Positions 14,438 through 16,152 of a stretch of 16,152 nucleotides of DNA are shown piece after piece (the first letter of the stretch is position 1; every line of letters starts with the position of its first letter). The position numbers were made by a program, and so were the translations under genes. The notes beneath the pieces were generated by a model. That model was not told the DNA's origin. It did not search any database and saw only the letters and a program-made list of their open reading frames with translations. This DNA is from LW23 sp041287705 (GTDB lineage Bacteria; Verrucomicrobiota; Verrucomicrobiia; Methylacidiphilales; UBA1321). The stretch lies in the NCBI GenBank assembly GCA_041287705.1, contig JBGGNE010000466.1:1-16152 (forward strand), read 5' to 3'.

Positions 14438-14958
14438 AACGTGGCGTGTTTATTCTTCTGCTGCTTGTACTCGGGGCGGCGGCCTGGGCTTGCGGTTACA
14501 GCTGGGGCCATGGAGTTGGCTGGCTGCGAAGTTCAGTACCGGATATGCACGCGGCGCATGGTGGTGCGGCGGAACTGGAGTGGTTGCGCCACGAGTTTCG
14601 GCTGACGCAGGAGCAGTTTGACACCGTCCGGCGACTTCACGCGGAATATGAGACGAAGTGCGTCACTATGTGCGACCGAATCGTCCAGTCGCGCCGCAAA
14701 TTGAAAGAGTTGCTGGCCCGTAAACCAGAGGTGGATGCCGAAGTGGAGCAGGCGGTCCGGGAATCCTCAGACATCTGGCGGGAATGCCAGTTAGCCATGC
14801 TTCGCCACATCCGGAGTGTCGGCCGGGTGATGAACCCTGAGCAGGAAAAGCGTTATATCACACTGATGGAAAAGCATTTACCGATCTTCAGCACCAGCGA
14901 TAACGCGACCATGATGAAGGAAACGGGCGGGCCCAGCCCCTCCGGAATGCATCCATGA
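14434..14958 (+). CDS. Periplasmic CnrX-like metal sensor with cysteine ligands, module 2
   Basis: The 174-residue protein has an N-terminal membrane anchor (about 4-23) and a four-helix Metal_resist-type domain with LTQEQ (57-61) and NPEQ (134-137) at the same places as module 1. Aligning on these motifs, the ligand positions of the first sensor become Leu48, Arg52, His69, His125 and Val129, so only the last His is kept, and Glu has turned to His. Instead there are Cys76 and Cys80 (KCVTMC) and Cys118 (REC), with His53 nearby. This suggests a different, softer metal such as Cu(I) or Ag(I), or a redox signal; that is inference. The C-terminal tail (about 155-174) is Met/Gly/Pro-rich. Both gene junctions are ATGA overlaps. 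Confidence 0.8.
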   Translation: MKRGVFILLLLVLGAAAWACGYSWGHGVGWLRSSVPDMHAAHGGAAELEWLRHEFRLTQEQFDTVRRLHAEYETKCVTMCDRIVQSRRKLKELLARKPEVDAEVEQAVRESSDIWRECQLAMLRHIRSVGRVMNPEQEKRYITLMEKHLPIFSTSDNATMMKETGGPSPSGMHP

Positions 14959-15566
14959 ACGACAATAACCACGCCCCGGGGAAGGATCCGGAAGAGCGCA
15001 ACACAAGGAACGCGGCTGACATTGCCGCCATGGAGCGCCTTCGCGACGGCGACACCCTTGCACTCAATGAAATCATGCAGCGCTGGAAAGAGCCGCTCGC
15101 TCGCTTCCTCTGCAGACAACTCGGCGGAAGCGAACACGACGCCCTCGATATCGCCCAGGAGACCTTTGTCCGCGTCTACGAGCAGCGGCAGCGCTACCGC
15201 CCGCAAGGGAAATTCTCCGTATGGCTCTTCGAAATCGCATGCAATCTCTGCCGCAACAAAATTCGCTGGCGTATCCGCCATCCCACCGTCTCCCTGGACT
15301 CCGAGTCGGACGACTGGATGGAAAAGGCGAAAGATCCTCGCCCGGCCGGTCACGAAATCCTGATCCAACAAGAGCGTGCCGAAGCCGTCCGTGCCGCCGT
15401 CGTGTCCCTGCCCGAGGACCTGCGCACGGCCTTCCTTCTGCTGCAATACGAGGAGATGTCCTACCTGGAAATCTCCGCCATCCTCCACTGCACCCCCAAA
15501 GCTGTAGAGACCCGCGTCTACCGCGCGCGCCGCCACCTCGAGGACCAGCTCCGTGCCTGGCTTTAA
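14955..15566 (+). CDS. ECF RNA polymerase sigma factor (CnrH-like), module 2
   Basis: The 203-residue protein has region 2 at about residues 24-95 (HDALDIAQETFVRVY, then VWLFEIACNLCRNKIRWR) and region 4 at about 140-195 (LPEDLRTAFLLLQYEEMSYL, the CTPKAVETRVYRAR helix). An N-terminal extension of some 20 polar residues is absent from the paralogue at 450-1034. It is the last gene of the second module and overlaps the sensor stop as ATGA. Its targets cannot be read from the sequence; likely candidates are its own operon and the small exported-protein gene divergent from it. The recognition helices of the two sigma factors share the KAVETRVYRAR block, so their promoters might overlap. Confidence 0.9.
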   Translation: MNDNNHAPGKDPEERNTRNAADIAAMERLRDGDTLALNEIMQRWKEPLARFLCRQLGGSEHDALDIAQETFVRVYEQRQRYRPQGKFSVWLFEIACNLCRNKIRWRIRHPTVSLDSESDDWMEKAKDPRPAGHEILIQQERAEAVRAAVVSLPEDLRTAFLLLQYEEMSYLEISAILHCTPKAVETRVYRARRHLEDQLRAWL

Positions 15567-15737
15567 CCACAGTGAACACATGGTTCTCCTGATTTCCGTA
15601 AAGGCTGCCGCCGCCCTGGCAAAATCGGCGACGTTCACTGGCATTCTCGTTCAGACCGCAAGACCGCGTGCGACCCGAGTTTGAACGATCTCGGCTAACC
15701 GCCGACGATACCAGCGCCCAGCCCACCATGGCGTCCC

Positions 15738-16152
15738 TCACAGGCGGTAAGGAGGTGGGCGACCAACGGTCCTCATCCGGACCGCGCCTTGGGCATCGCG
15801 GCTCCAATCCGTGATGAAAACGAACCGCTTCATTGCCGTTACGATGGATCTTTCCTCGAATTCAGCCTGAAGTGGCATTGTGGCAGCCGTGGAAGTCATT
15901 GAAAACATGGCGCCCGGTTCGGCGTTGCTACCACCCGTCTTCATCGTGCTGATGACGACGGGTGCGCCTGGTTGGCTGAGATCGCGGACAGCAATTTCAG
16001 TTTCCAATTTTGTGCCACCAGCTCCCAGGCCCACAATCATGCGAAGTGCACGGCTCCCTTGGTTTACACGTACAAATTTGCCGGTAAGCAACCAGCCCGA
16101 TGGGGGAAGTGTCGATCCCTGCGGCAGCCTGACAGCATATGCCACTTTCTTC
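15738..16152 (-). CDS. DUF4410-like protein, C-terminal part, runs off the window
   Basis: The frame is open to the right edge, so the N-terminus is missing. The visible part has LPPSGWLLTGKFVRVNQGSR, RMIVGLGAGGTKLET and TGGSNAEPGA, the signature of DUF4410 proteins, which are usually small exported or lipid-anchored proteins of unknown role. The last 45 or so residues (from about AEFEERSIV onward, with the FVFITDWSRDAQG segment) do not look like the usual DUF4410 ending, so a frameshift or a divergent C-terminus is possible. It converges on the sigma-factor gene and shows no link to metal resistance. Confidence 0.65.
   Translation of the reverse strand, partial: KKVAYAVRLPQGSTLPPSGWLLTGKFVRVNQGSRALRMIVGLGAGGTKLETEIAVRDLSQPGAPVVISTMKTGGSNAEPGAMFSMTSTAATMPLQAEFEERSIVTAMKRFVFITDWSRDAQGAVRMRTVGRPPPYRL

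Noticed and set aside
15570..15640. CAGTGAAC and GTTCACTG as an inverted repeat between the two convergent genes
   Set aside because: The 55-base spacing, the lack of extension and the absence of a T-run argue against a terminator; probably chance.
14853..15807. Long minus-strand frames of 263 and 244 codons
   Set aside because: Antisense to the well-supported sensor and sigma genes, with Arg/Gly/Ala-rich low-quality sequence typical of GC-rich shadows.
1..16152. CRISPR arrays, tRNA or rRNA genes, riboswitches, integrase and attachment sites
   Set aside because: No regular direct repeats, cloverleaf or conserved RNA motifs were seen on reading either strand. The only mobile-element trace is the IS3 fragment at the left edge.

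Overview
The window is a metal-resistance (mainly copper) island from a Gram-negative bacterium. A verrucomicrobial or related PVC-group source is my best guess. It rests on the gene company: a PocR-AraC regulator, a short Cys-rich exported protein ending in an FCCA-type motif, a CusB with C-terminal heavy-metal-binding repeats, and a YHS-like exported protein with a PLTSC start. No rRNA, tRNA or other phylogenetic marker is present. Composition is uneven: the regulator gene near 7 kb looks AT-rich, while the right-hand sigma-factor module looks clearly GC-richer.

Left half, minus strand (6026 to 158). An apparent operon runs: small exported YHS-like metal-binding protein, four-helix membrane protein, small lipoprotein, TolC/CusC-type outer-membrane channel, Tat-exported two-domain multicopper oxidase, then a membrane anti-sigma-like protein, a periplasmic CnrX-like metal sensor, an ECF sigma factor, and finally a YHS-domain protein. 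That last gene is cut off by the right end of an IS3-family element (bases 1-194), which supplies its last codons and stop. The element is itself decayed. Most junctions from the lipoprotein to the sigma factor overlap or abut.

Middle (6027-6926). This 900-base stretch has no intact gene. It holds a signal-peptide ORF broken by an 8-base tandem duplication and an 80-codon open stretch without a good start. On the plus strand there follow a PocR-AraC regulator, the Cys-rich exported protein, CusB (membrane-fusion subunit with three heavy-metal-binding repeats) and CusA (RND pump). The outer-membrane partner of CusBA is therefore most likely the TolC of the left operon.

Right part. A small Cys-containing exported protein lies on the minus strand with its own terminator. 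Divergent from it is a second module of the same layout as the first: anti-sigma-like protein, CnrX-like sensor, ECF sigma factor, linked by ATGA overlaps. The window ends in the C-terminal part of a DUF4410-like protein.

How it fits together (inference): CusBA plus TolC expel Cu(I)/Ag(I), the multicopper oxidase oxidises periplasmic Cu(I), the small Cys/His/Met proteins buffer or deliver metal, and control comes from a PocR-AraC regulator and two CnrYXH-like transmembrane sigma circuits. The two sensors differ in their presumed metal ligands. The first keeps the exact ligand spacing of CnrX; the second has lost most of those ligands and gained cysteines.
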